Assembly: GCA_958427375.1 (NCBI GenBank)
Contig: CAUABY010000040.1
Location: 1-12,081 of the forward strand
Direction: 5' to 3'
DNA from: an uncultured Eubacteriales bacterium
GTDB taxonomy: Bacteria; Bacillota; Clostridia; Oscillospirales; Oscillospiraceae
DNA: 12,081 nucleotides
Shown here one piece after another: positions 4,830-12,081 of this stretch; within the stretch, counting starts at the first letter, position 1, and each line of letters opens with the position of its first letter. The notes under the pieces are model-generated. The model had not been told where the DNA came from and made no database searches. It saw nothing but the letters and a program-made list of their open reading frames with translations. A program made the translations under genes and the position numbers.

Positions 4830-7800
4830 ATGGACAACACAAATTCACAAAGCTACATTGAGGCGGATAAGCTCTATGACTATGCTTCCGGGCAGGCGGG
4901 GCTGATGCCGCCGCAGGGCGAGACCACCGGGCGCGGCGAGGCGCGGCGCTTGCAGCGCGCCTACCGCGAGGTAAAGCGCTGTCACGAGGAGATTTCCCGC
5001 CGCTATGGCAGTCTCCCCTCTCCGCCCGCCGCCTGTGAGTGGCTGCTCGACAACTACTACATGATAGAGCGCGAGTACCGCGCGGTATTCGGCACGATAA
5101 ACGCGGCGAGGCGCTTGCGGCGAGGCGAGGATGAGACGCTGGCCGGGGCGCTGTGCCGCTCAATGCTGCGCTCAGGCGACGGTGAGGTTACCGAACAGCG
5201 CTTCAGGCTTTACATGGATGGCTTCCAGTCCGTTACCGTACTGCGCCGGGCGGAGCTTGCGCTGATTCCGGCCTTTTTGAGCGCCGCCGTAATCGAGGCG
5301 GTGGCGGACGTCTGCCGAGAGCTTCGCTATGCCTATGAGATGTGCGAGTTTGAGCCGCGGCTTGAGGCGCTTTTTGGCACGCTGAGGCTCTTCGCCGTGC
5401 TTGACATTGAAAAGCTCATATCCTCAGCCGACGTGACAAACGCCGTGCTCTGCGCCGACCCCAGCGCGGACTACGCCCGCATGGACAGCGGCACGCGGCA
5501 GGAATACCTGCGCCGCGTGGAAAAGCTTGCGCGCGCCGAGGGCGTGGAGGAGCATATATACGCGCGCCGCCTTATAAAAAAGGCTGTCGAGGATGACAGG
5601 CACATAGGCTTTTACATCTTTAACGAGGAGCGCGGTGGGAAAAGGCTGCGCTTTGCCAGCGCTTATATCGGCGCGCTCGTGCTCGTGACGCTCTTTTTAA
5701 CCCTGCTTTTGGGCTTTCGCCTGAACAGCGTATGGGCGGCGGTGCTGCTGTTTTTACCCGTTTCCGAGCTTGTAAAGAGCCTCATAGACTTTATGCTTTT
5801 GCACCTTGTCACACCGCGCCGGCTTTTCCGCATGGACACGAAGGACGGTGTGCCGGAAGCCGGGCGGACTATCTGTGTTATCTCCACCCTGCTCGGCGGC
5901 GAAGCGGACGCGCGGCGGCTTGAGGAACTGTACTTTGCCTGCAAGAGCGAAGGTGTGAACCTCTCATTCGGGCTTCTGGCCGACCTGCCCGGCGCTTCAA
6001 GCGAGACGACAGAGCGTGACGAGGGCATGATAAAGCCCCTGCGCGAGGCGGTCACGGAGCTGAACCGCAAATACGGCGCGCGCTTTTACCTCTTCACCCG
6101 TCCCCGCCGATTTGACGGCGAGGGCTACAGCGCGCACGAGCGAAAGCGCGGCGCCATCATGGAGCTTGCGCGGCTTTTGTGCGATGAGAAGAGCGAGCTG
6201 AGCGTTGTGGGCGAGAAGGACGCTCTCAAAGGCGTGCGCTACATCATCACGCTCGACAGCGACACACGCATATATCCCGCTTCCGCCGGTGAGCTTATCG
6301 GCGCGATGCTGCACCCGATGAACCGCCCGGTCATTGACGAGCGGCTGAAGCTCGTCACGGCGGGGCACGCGATAATCCACCCGCGCATTGACACCGAGCT
6401 GAAAAGCGCCTCCGCCACCGATTTCTCGCTCATCTTCGCCGGGGGCGGCGGCTGTGACCCCTACGGCAGCCTCTGCGGCGAGCTGTACATGGACGCTTTT
6501 GACTCCGGCGGCTTTGCGGGCAAGGGCATAATCGACGCGGCGGCGCTGCTGAAGTGTACCGGCGGCTTTCCCGAAGGGCGCATACTCAGCCACGACGCGC
6601 CTGAGGGCGCTGTGCTTCGCGGCGGCTACATGGGCGACGCGGAGTTTTCCGACGCGTTTCCAGCAAAGCCTCTCGCCTACTATAAGCGCCTGCACCGCTG
6701 GATACGCGGCGACTGGCAGAATCTGCCTTTCATCTTCCATCCGGGGCTGAGTGATATTGAGCGCTGGCGGCTGGTGGACAGCCTGCGGCGCAGTCTCATA
6801 GCACCGGCCACGCTCACGGCCATTGCCATCGGCTTTTTCGCGCCGCATGGAACGCTTCGCGTGGCGGCCTGGGCGGCGCTTTCAGCGCTTTTATCCCGGC
6901 TTTTCCTCTCCCTTGCCGAGGGAAGCATGCGCCGGCGCTCCGCGCCCCGGCTCAGGCGCTACACGCGCATACTATCCGGCGTCGGCGGGGCTATTGTGCA
7001 GACCTTTATAAGGCTCTGGCTCCTGCCGTATGAGGCTTGGGTATCCGCCAGCGCCATTGTAACGGCGCTCTGGCGCATGGCCGTGTCCCACAAAAAGCTG
7101 CTGCAATGGCAGACCTCGGCACAAGCCAGCGGCGGCAGCGGGCTTTTAGAGCACGTCCGCGCGATGTACTTTCCCATTGTCCTCGGCGCGGCGCTCATCA
7201 TATTAAGCCCCTCAGTAATCGGCAAATCCACGGGGTTGATGTGGCTTTTGTCCCCGGCGGCGGCCTTTGCCCTCGCCCTGCCCGTGCACCGCGACAGCGA
7301 GCTTTCCGAGCGCGAGCGCAGCTATCTCATCGACGCGATGAAGCGCAGTTACGGGTACTTTGAAGCCTTTCACTCAGCGGAGGACAACTTCCTGCCGCCG
7401 GACAATTTTCAGGAGCAGCCGCCCGTGGGTCTGGCGCGGCGCACATCGCCGACAAATATCGGTCTTGCGCTCGCCGCGCACACCGCCGCCTGCGACATGG
7501 GGCTCATCTCCCGCGCCGAGTGCCGTGAGCGCGTAGGGCGCATTGTGGACACGCTTGAGAAGATGCCGCGCCATCTGGGGCACTATTATAACTGGTATGA
7601 CACCGCGACGCTTTTGCCGCTGCTGCCGGCATATATCTCCACGGTCGACAGCGGAAATCTGTACGCTGGGCTGTTAGTTGCGCGGCAGGCCATGGCGGAC
7701 TATACCGACAGCGAGCTTTCCGGGCGCATCGGCGCGATTATGGCGGAGATGGATTTTGCCCCGCTCTATGACAGCGTGCGCGGGCTTTTTCATATCTGCT

Positions 7801-10800
7801 ATGACAGCTCAAAGGAGCGCGGCGCGGGCGGCTGGTATGATTTGATGGCGAGCGAGGCGATGCTGACAAGCTACATCGCCGTAGCCAAGGGTGATGTGCC
7901 CGTGCGCCACTGGCGCAGGCTCAGCCGCGCTCAGCTCCAAAAGGACGGTTACCGCGGCCTTGCAAGCTGGACGGGCACAATGTTTGAATACCTCATGCCT
8001 GAGCTTTTCCTGCCCGTGTACCGCGCAAGCCTCTTGTACGAGAGCGCGCGCTTCTGCCTGTACGCGCAGAAGCGGCGCGTCTGGGCAGGCAAACCCTGGG
8101 GCATCTCCGAGAGCGCATTCTACTCGCTCGACTCCGCGCTTAACTACCGCTACAAAGCGCACGGCTGTGCGTCTCTCGCGCTCAAGCGCGGGCAGGACGC
8201 GGATATGGTCGTCTCCCCGTACTCAAGCTTTTTAGCGCTCGTCATTGACCCCGTGGGCAGTATACAAAACCTGCGGCGGCTTTCAGATTACGGCGCGGAG
8301 GGGCGCTTTGGGTTCATCGAGGCGCTCGACTTCACGCCCGGCCGCTGCCGCAGTGAACGCGGGGAGCAGGTGCGCTGTTACATGGCGCATCACGAGGGTA
8401 TGAGCGTTGTGGCAGCGGCCAATGCCGCGGGCGGCGGCGTGATACAGCGGCGCTTCATGTCCGCCCCGGAGATGGCCGCGCACTCGCTTTTGCTTCAGGA
8501 GCGCATTGACGACGGCGGGGTCATCATACGCCGCGACAGCTCCGACGTGCCGGAGCGCTTTGAGCGCAGTGCCGTTATGCGCTGGCAGCTTCGCGGCGGC
8601 GAGGAGGACGCGGCGCGGCAGTGCTGTGTGCTGTCAAACGGCGCGTACAATCTCAGTCTCACAAACCGCGGCGAGGCGCGCGCGGAGTGCGGCGGCGTAA
8701 CAATCTATGACTGCGCGCCCGGCGCAGGCACCGCAGGCGGGCTGGATATATCTATCCGCATCGGTGATAAGGAGCGGCGCATACTGCCGGATTACGGTGC
8801 CGCACTCTGGGAGCTGGACGAAGAAAGCGGCAGCGTGACGGGCAGCTGCGGCGGCATTGAGCACCGGTGCAGCGTCTCCACCGCCTATGGCGACTGCGGC
8901 GAGCTTCGCTCAGTGACGCTCTGCGCCGAGCGGGACATGCGCCTTTCTCTCATTCTGCGCTTCAAGCCCATTCTCGCGCCAATCGCAGATTTCATGGATC
9001 ACCCCGTGTTCTGGGAGCTTGGCGTATCCGCCGAGGCCACGGCGGGCGGGCTTATGCTCCACAGGCTCAGGCGCGGCAATTGCGGGGAGCTCTGGCTCTG
9101 CCTTGCCGCAAATGAGCCGATGGCGGTCACAGCGGACAATGAGGAGCGGCTCGGCTGGCTGACAAAGCCCTTCGTTACTGCCGAGGTGGATGTTGAACTG
9201 CACGCAGGGCAGGCACAGACCCTGCGCTTTGCCCTCTGCCTCAGCCGTGACCGCGTTGACTGCGCGGAGGGTACACAGCGCATTCTTGTCTCCGGTCTCA
9301 ACGACCGGGGCAACATGGTGGGCGCGAGCGCGGCGCATCTTCGCATGAGCGGCGAGGAAGTGGGCGCCGCGATGGACCTGGTCGGTCAGCTCTGGCCAGA
9401 CAGGGTTCAAAACGCCGCGTCCAAGCGCGAGCTGTGGCCTTACGGCATATCCGGCGACCTGCCGATAATCTGCTGTGACGGGCGGGCGCTTGAGTGCGAG
9501 GCGCTTCTAAAGCGCTTTTGTCTGCTGAAAAGCTGTGGGATAAACGCCGACCTCGTGTATCTCAGCGATGAGCAGGGCGAATACAAGCAGCCGGTTTTCA
9601 GCAAAATCAGCGAGGCACTCTCGCGCTATGGTCTGGAGGCGCTCATCGGCGCGCCGGGCGGCGTTCATTTTGCGCCGATATCGGCGGCCTCCGCCGTGAT
9701 AAGCCGCGCGGCATACGCGGTAGGCACGCTGAAAAAGTACCCGCCCGCGCTGAATTTCCCCGGAAATACCGCGCGCTCGGCCGCACCCGTGATACCTGAG
9801 CACGGTCAGCTGGGGCAGAACTTTGTGTTCTTTATCAAATCCGCCCTCCCGCCAAGGCCGTGGCAGAACATTGTCTCCTCCGGGCTGATGGGCTTTGCCG
9901 CCACCGAGCGCGGCATTGCGTATATGTGGCATGAGAACGCGCGCGAGGGGCGCATCGACCTGCCCCCGCTCGACATTCTGAACGGTGCTTACAATGAGGC
10001 GCTCTGGGCGGAGACCGGCGGCGAGGACATCAGCCTCTTTGCCGCGGGTGACAATCGCGCCTGCCGCGTGAGCTTCGCGCCGGGACTTGTGTGCTGGGAA
10101 AAGGAGATAGGCTCAAAAACTGTCAAAACCACGGCTTTTGTGCCGCGCCATTCCGCCGCGCGCGTAATTACGATAGAAGGGGCGGCGGGGCTTCGTCTGC
10201 ACTGGGCACTGCGCCCGGTCATGGGCGCGCAGGACGCGAAAGCCGCAAAGCTCGGCACAGCGGGGCGCGCGCTGACCGCGGCAAACCCGGAGGGCAGCAT
10301 GCCGGAGCTTGAGTTTTCAGCGCTGTGCTCTCTCCCCTGTGAGCTCGGCTGCAACTACTCCCCGCCCGCGCTGCACATGGGTATTATCGCAGACGATGTG
10401 GTTGTTCTCTCATGCGGGTGTGCGGATTTGGATGAGCTACAGCGCCTTACAGAGCCCGCTGCGGCCTTCGCCGCGCTCGACGATGTACGCGGGGATTGGA
10501 GCGCGGCGCTGCACCGCTGTGGGATTAAGAGCGGGTGCTCGCCGCTGGATAATTATATCAACTGCTGGTGCGGCTATCAGGTCATCGCCTGCCGTCTGCT
10601 CGCCCGCGCGAGCCTCTATCAAAGCGGCGGAGCGCTGGGCTTCCGTGACCAGCTTCAGGACGCGGTGAACATCATTCTGCTCACGCCCGACCACGCGCGC
10701 GAGCGCATACTCGACTGCTGCCGCCATCAGTACGTTGAAGGTGACGTGATGCACTGGTGGCACCGCCGCGCCGACGGTGACTGCGGTGTGCGCACGCGCT

Positions 10801-11906
10801 GTTCGGACGATTTGCTCTGGCTCGTGTGGGCGCTGTGCGAGTACACGGAAAAGACCGGGGACTATGCCCTCTGTGAGCTTGAGTGCGCATATATCACCTC
10901 TCCCCCGCTCGCGGACAGTGAGCGCGACAGATATGAGGTGCCTGAGATTTCCGCCGCCACGGCGAGCGTACTTGACCACGCGCACGCCGCGCTCAACCGC
11001 TGTATCTCCCGCGGTTTCGGCACACATGGTCTGCCGTATATCGGCTCTGGCGACTGGAATGACGCGCTGGACGAGGTGGACGGCGAAAGCGTGTGGCTGG
11101 GCTGGTTTTTCGCCCACTGCGCCAGCCGCTTTGCCGCGCTTTTGGACAAGCTCTCAAAGCCCGGCGCGGCCCGCCTGCGCGACCGTGCCGACGCCGTGGC
11201 AAAATCGGCAGACGCGGCTTGGGCGGGGCGCTGGTACGCGCGCGGCTACTTCGGCGACGGGCGCGCGCTCGGCGGTGAGGACAGGCTTGACTCTATCGCG
11301 CAGAGCTGGGCGGTGCTCAGCGGCTGTGCTCTCGACTCAAACCGGCCGGGCGTGGCTGTGGATTCGGCACTGCACCGGCTTGTAGACACACAAAACCAGC
11401 TTGTCAAGCTCTTTGACCCGCCCTACACCGCCGCCGAGCCAAGGCCGGGATATATCGTCAGCTATGGCGAAGGCTTCCGCGAAAACGGCGGGCAGTACAC
11501 GCACGGAGCGCTGTGGCTCGCCATGGCCTGCTTCCGCCTTGGCCGCGCCGACCACGGCTGGGATATTCTCTCCATGCTGCTGCCTGAAACTCACGATGCC
11601 GCCGCCTACAAAGCCGAGCCCTTCGTGCTCCCCGCCGACGTGTATTCCGCAAAGGGTCACGAGGGCGAGGCCGGCTGGACGTGGTACACCGGCTCTGCCG
11701 GGTGGTACTTCCGCGCGGTATATGAGGAGATGCTGGGTCTTAAGCTCTCCGGCGGCAAGCTGACTATAAAGCCGCGTCTGCCGGAGGCGCTGCAAAACGT
11801 CACCGCCTATTGGACGGACAGGCAGAGCGAGCGGCACGAGATAGTCATATCCCGCAATGCCATCTCTGTCGACGGCAAGCCTTACGACGGCGGCGAAATA
11901 GGATAA
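4830..11906 (+). CDS. cyclic beta-1,2-glucan synthase-type protein (GT84-like, glycoamylase-like/GH189-type, GH94-type)
   Basis: The product (2,358 aa) matches NdvB/Cgs-type enzymes, which polymerise UDP-glucose into beta-1,2-glucan, cyclise it and adjust chain length at the membrane. Residues 278-328 hold the first membrane segments. The glycosyltransferase core (about 345-640) has LDSDT (475-479), a SHDAPEG motif with H588-D589, and RLHRWIRGDWQ (620-630, the QxxRW counterpart). More membrane segments span about 655-819. The middle domain (about 845-1230) has GHYYNWYDT (917-925), STVDSGNL (937-944), GWYDLMASEA (1001-1010), SWTGTMFEY (1046-1054), WGISES (1090-1095) and MAHHEG (1185-1190). A beta-sandwich-like linker follows. 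The GH94-type part (about 1660-2358) has PPRPWQN, LGFRDQLQD (D1940), EGDVMHWWH (1970-1978) and GDWND (D2075-D2078, containing the expected general acid). All catalytic regions look intact. It is shorter than alphaproteobacterial relatives (about 2,700-2,900 aa). Product and cyclisation are inferred. It stands alone, divergent from ylxM, and ends in TAA. Confidence 0.9.
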   Translation: MDNTNSQSYIEADKLYDYASGQAGLMPPQGETTGRGEARRLQRAYREVKRCHEEISRRYGSLPSPPAACEWLLDNYYMIEREYRAVFGTINAARRLRRGEDETLAGALCRSMLRSGDGEVTEQRFRLYMDGFQSVTVLRRAELALIPAFLSAAVIEAVADVCRELRYAYEMCEFEPRLEALFGTLRLFAVLDIEKLISSADVTNAVLCADPSADYARMDSGTRQEYLRRVEKLARAEGVEEHIYARRLIKKAVEDDRHIGFYIFNEERGGKRLRFASAYIGALVLVTLFLTLLLGFRLNSVWAAVLLFLPVSELVKSLIDFMLLHLVTPRRLFRMDTKDGVPEAGRTICVISTLLGGEADARRLEELYFACKSEGVNLSFGLLADLPGASSETTERDEGMIKPLREAVTELNRKYGARFYLFTRPRRFDGEGYSAHERKRGAIMELARLLCDEKSELSVVGEKDALKGVRYIITLDSDTRIYPASAGELIGAMLHPMNRPVIDERLKLVTAGHAIIHPRIDTELKSASATDFSLIFAGGGGCDPYGSLCGELYMDAFDSGGFAGKGIIDAAALLKCTGGFPEGRILSHDAPEGAVLRGGYMGDAEFSDAFPAKPLAYYKRLHRWIRGDWQNLPFIFHPGLSDIERWRLVDSLRRSLIAPATLTAIAIGFFAPHGTLRVAAWAALSALLSRLFLSLAEGSMRRRSAPRLRRYTRILSGVGGAIVQTFIRLWLLPYEAWVSASAIVTALWRMAVSHKKLLQWQTSAQASGGSGLLEHVRAMYFPIVLGAALIILSPSVIGKSTGLMWLLSPAAAFALALPVHRDSELSERERSYLIDAMKRSYGYFEAFHSAEDNFLPPDNFQEQPPVGLARRTSPTNIGLALAAHTAACDMGLISRAECRERVGRIVDTLEKMPRHLGHYYNWYDTATLLPLLPAYISTVDSGNLYAGLLVARQAMADYTDSELSGRIGAIMAEMDFAPLYDSVRGLFHICYDSSKERGAGGWYDLMASEAMLTSYIAVAKGDVPVRHWRRLSRAQLQKDGYRGLASWTGTMFEYLMPELFLPVYRASLLYESARFCLYAQKRRVWAGKPWGISESAFYSLDSALNYRYKAHGCASLALKRGQDADMVVSPYSSFLALVIDPVGSIQNLRRLSDYGAEGRFGFIEALDFTPGRCRSERGEQVRCYMAHHEGMSVVAAANAAGGGVIQRRFMSAPEMAAHSLLLQERIDDGGVIIRRDSSDVPERFERSAVMRWQLRGGEEDAARQCCVLSNGAYNLSLTNRGEARAECGGVTIYDCAPGAGTAGGLDISIRIGDKERRILPDYGAALWELDEESGSVTGSCGGIEHRCSVSTAYGDCGELRSVTLCAERDMRLSLILRFKPILAPIADFMDHPVFWELGVSAEATAGGLMLHRLRRGNCGELWLCLAANEPMAVTADNEERLGWLTKPFVTAEVDVELHAGQAQTLRFALCLSRDRVDCAEGTQRILVSGLNDRGNMVGASAAHLRMSGEEVGAAMDLVGQLWPDRVQNAASKRELWPYGISGDLPIICCDGRALECEALLKRFCLLKSCGINADLVYLSDEQGEYKQPVFSKISEALSRYGLEALIGAPGGVHFAPISAASAVISRAAYAVGTLKKYPPALNFPGNTARSAAPVIPEHGQLGQNFVFFIKSALPPRPWQNIVSSGLMGFAATERGIAYMWHENAREGRIDLPPLDILNGAYNEALWAETGGEDISLFAAGDNRACRVSFAPGLVCWEKEIGSKTVKTTAFVPRHSAARVITIEGAAGLRLHWALRPVMGAQDAKAAKLGTAGRALTAANPEGSMPELEFSALCSLPCELGCNYSPPALHMGIIADDVVVLSCGCADLDELQRLTEPAAAFAALDDVRGDWSAALHRCGIKSGCSPLDNYINCWCGYQVIACRLLARASLYQSGGALGFRDQLQDAVNIILLTPDHARERILDCCRHQYVEGDVMHWWHRRADGDCGVRTRCSDDLLWLVWALCEYTEKTGDYALCELECAYITSPPLADSERDRYEVPEISAATASVLDHAHAALNRCISRGFGTHGLPYIGSGDWNDALDEVDGESVWLGWFFAHCASRFAALLDKLSKPGAARLRDRADAVAKSADAAWAGRWYARGYFGDGRALGGEDRLDSIAQSWAVLSGCALDSNRPGVAVDSALHRLVDTQNQLVKLFDPPYTAAEPRPGYIVSYGEGFRENGGQYTHGALWLAMACFRLGRADHGWDILSMLLPETHDAAAYKAEPFVLPADVYSAKGHEGEAGWTWYTGSAGWYFRAVYEEMLGLKLSGGKLTIKPRLPEALQNVTAYWTDRQSERHEIVISRNAISVDGKPYDGGEIG

Positions 11907-11934
11907 GCAGACGGGAGTCTAACTCATGCCGCCC

Positions 11935-11966
11935 GGCGGCAAATTCAGCCGCTTTTTCCCCTTTTC
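11935..11966 (+). terminator. terminator-like hairpin after the glucan synthase gene
   Basis: About 30 bases past the stop, GCGGC (11936-11940) and GCCGC (11948-11952) form a short stem with a 7-base loop, followed by TTTTTCCCCTTTT. The 5' arm can alternatively pair with GCCGC at 11929-11933. The stem is short but GC-rich and the T-run is well placed. Confidence 0.6.
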
Positions 11967-12081
11967 GCCTTGGCGGGCGTCAGCCCGACTGCGCCTCAAA
12001 AAGAAAAAATCAATCAAAATTATCTCAATTATCTCACCGACGGGTGCAAAGCAGTTTTAACAGAGCAAATTTTTCTCAAGA
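11967..12081. other. AT-rich noncoding tail of the window
   Basis: No coding frame is convincing here. Visible are a small hairpin CGGGC-GTCA-GCCCG (11974-11987) without a T-run on either side, an A-rich stretch (about 11998-12009), and a short direct repeat ATTATCTCA (about 12018-12034). It is probably the intergenic region before the next gene. Confidence 0.5.

Noticed and set aside
5997..6848. Minus-strand frame of 283 codons inside the glucan synthase gene
   Set aside because: It is antisense to the conserved glycosyltransferase core and has no domain signature. Similar frames at 10437-11117 and 8910-9410 are shadows for the same reason.
11974..11987. CGGGC-GTCA-GCCCG hairpin as a terminator
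   Set aside because: No T-run follows on either strand, so it is noted only as a small inverted repeat.

Overview
The window looks like a chromosomal segment of a GC-rich, Gram-positive-type bacterium, most likely Clostridia (an Oscillospirales-like anaerobe). This is inferred from the minus-strand order ylxM-ffh-rpsP-khpA-rimM-trmD, which is the classic Bacillota SRP/ribosome-maturation cluster, from strong AGGAGG-type ribosome binding sites, and from AT-rich intergenic gaps between GC-rich genes. No mobile element, tRNA, rRNA or CRISPR array is visible.

Layout. The minus-strand block (1-4665) reads right to left. A strong promoter (TTGACA-17-TATACT, 4683-4711) drives ylxM (SRP-linked helix-turn-helix protein), ffh (SRP GTPase), rpsP (ribosomal protein S16) and khpA (KH-domain RNA-binding protein). 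An intrinsic terminator follows khpA (2256-2293). A second promoter (TTGCAA-16-TATAAT, 2200-2227) then starts rimM, trmD, a 59-residue two-helix membrane protein, and rsmA (ksgA), which runs off the left edge. The membrane protein and the rsmA start were found by reading the minus strand directly. The block therefore combines membrane-protein targeting, 30S maturation (S16, RimM, RsmA) and tRNA m1G37 methylation.

Two things in this block are unusual. First, rimM contains an in-frame TAG at codon 78, and both halves otherwise read as a well-conserved RimM. Second, trmD is fused in frame to a complete C-terminal GNAT acetyltransferase domain, giving a 430-residue protein.

The plus-strand block (4830-11906) is one very large gene of 2,358 codons. 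It encodes a cyclic beta-1,2-glucan synthase-type enzyme with, in order, a GT84-like membrane glycosyltransferase, a glycoamylase-like/GH189-type middle domain, and a GH94-type phosphorylase domain. It is divergent from ylxM across a 160-bp intergenic region holding an imperfect palindrome over the ylxM -35 box and an 11-bp direct repeat next to the large gene's ribosome binding site. A short terminator-like hairpin follows the large gene, and the last ~115 bases are AT-rich and noncoding.

I did not find a clearly new multi-gene system. The best leads are the TrmD-GNAT fusion, the amber codon in rimM, and the presence and architecture of a beta-1,2-glucan synthase in a probable Clostridia genome.
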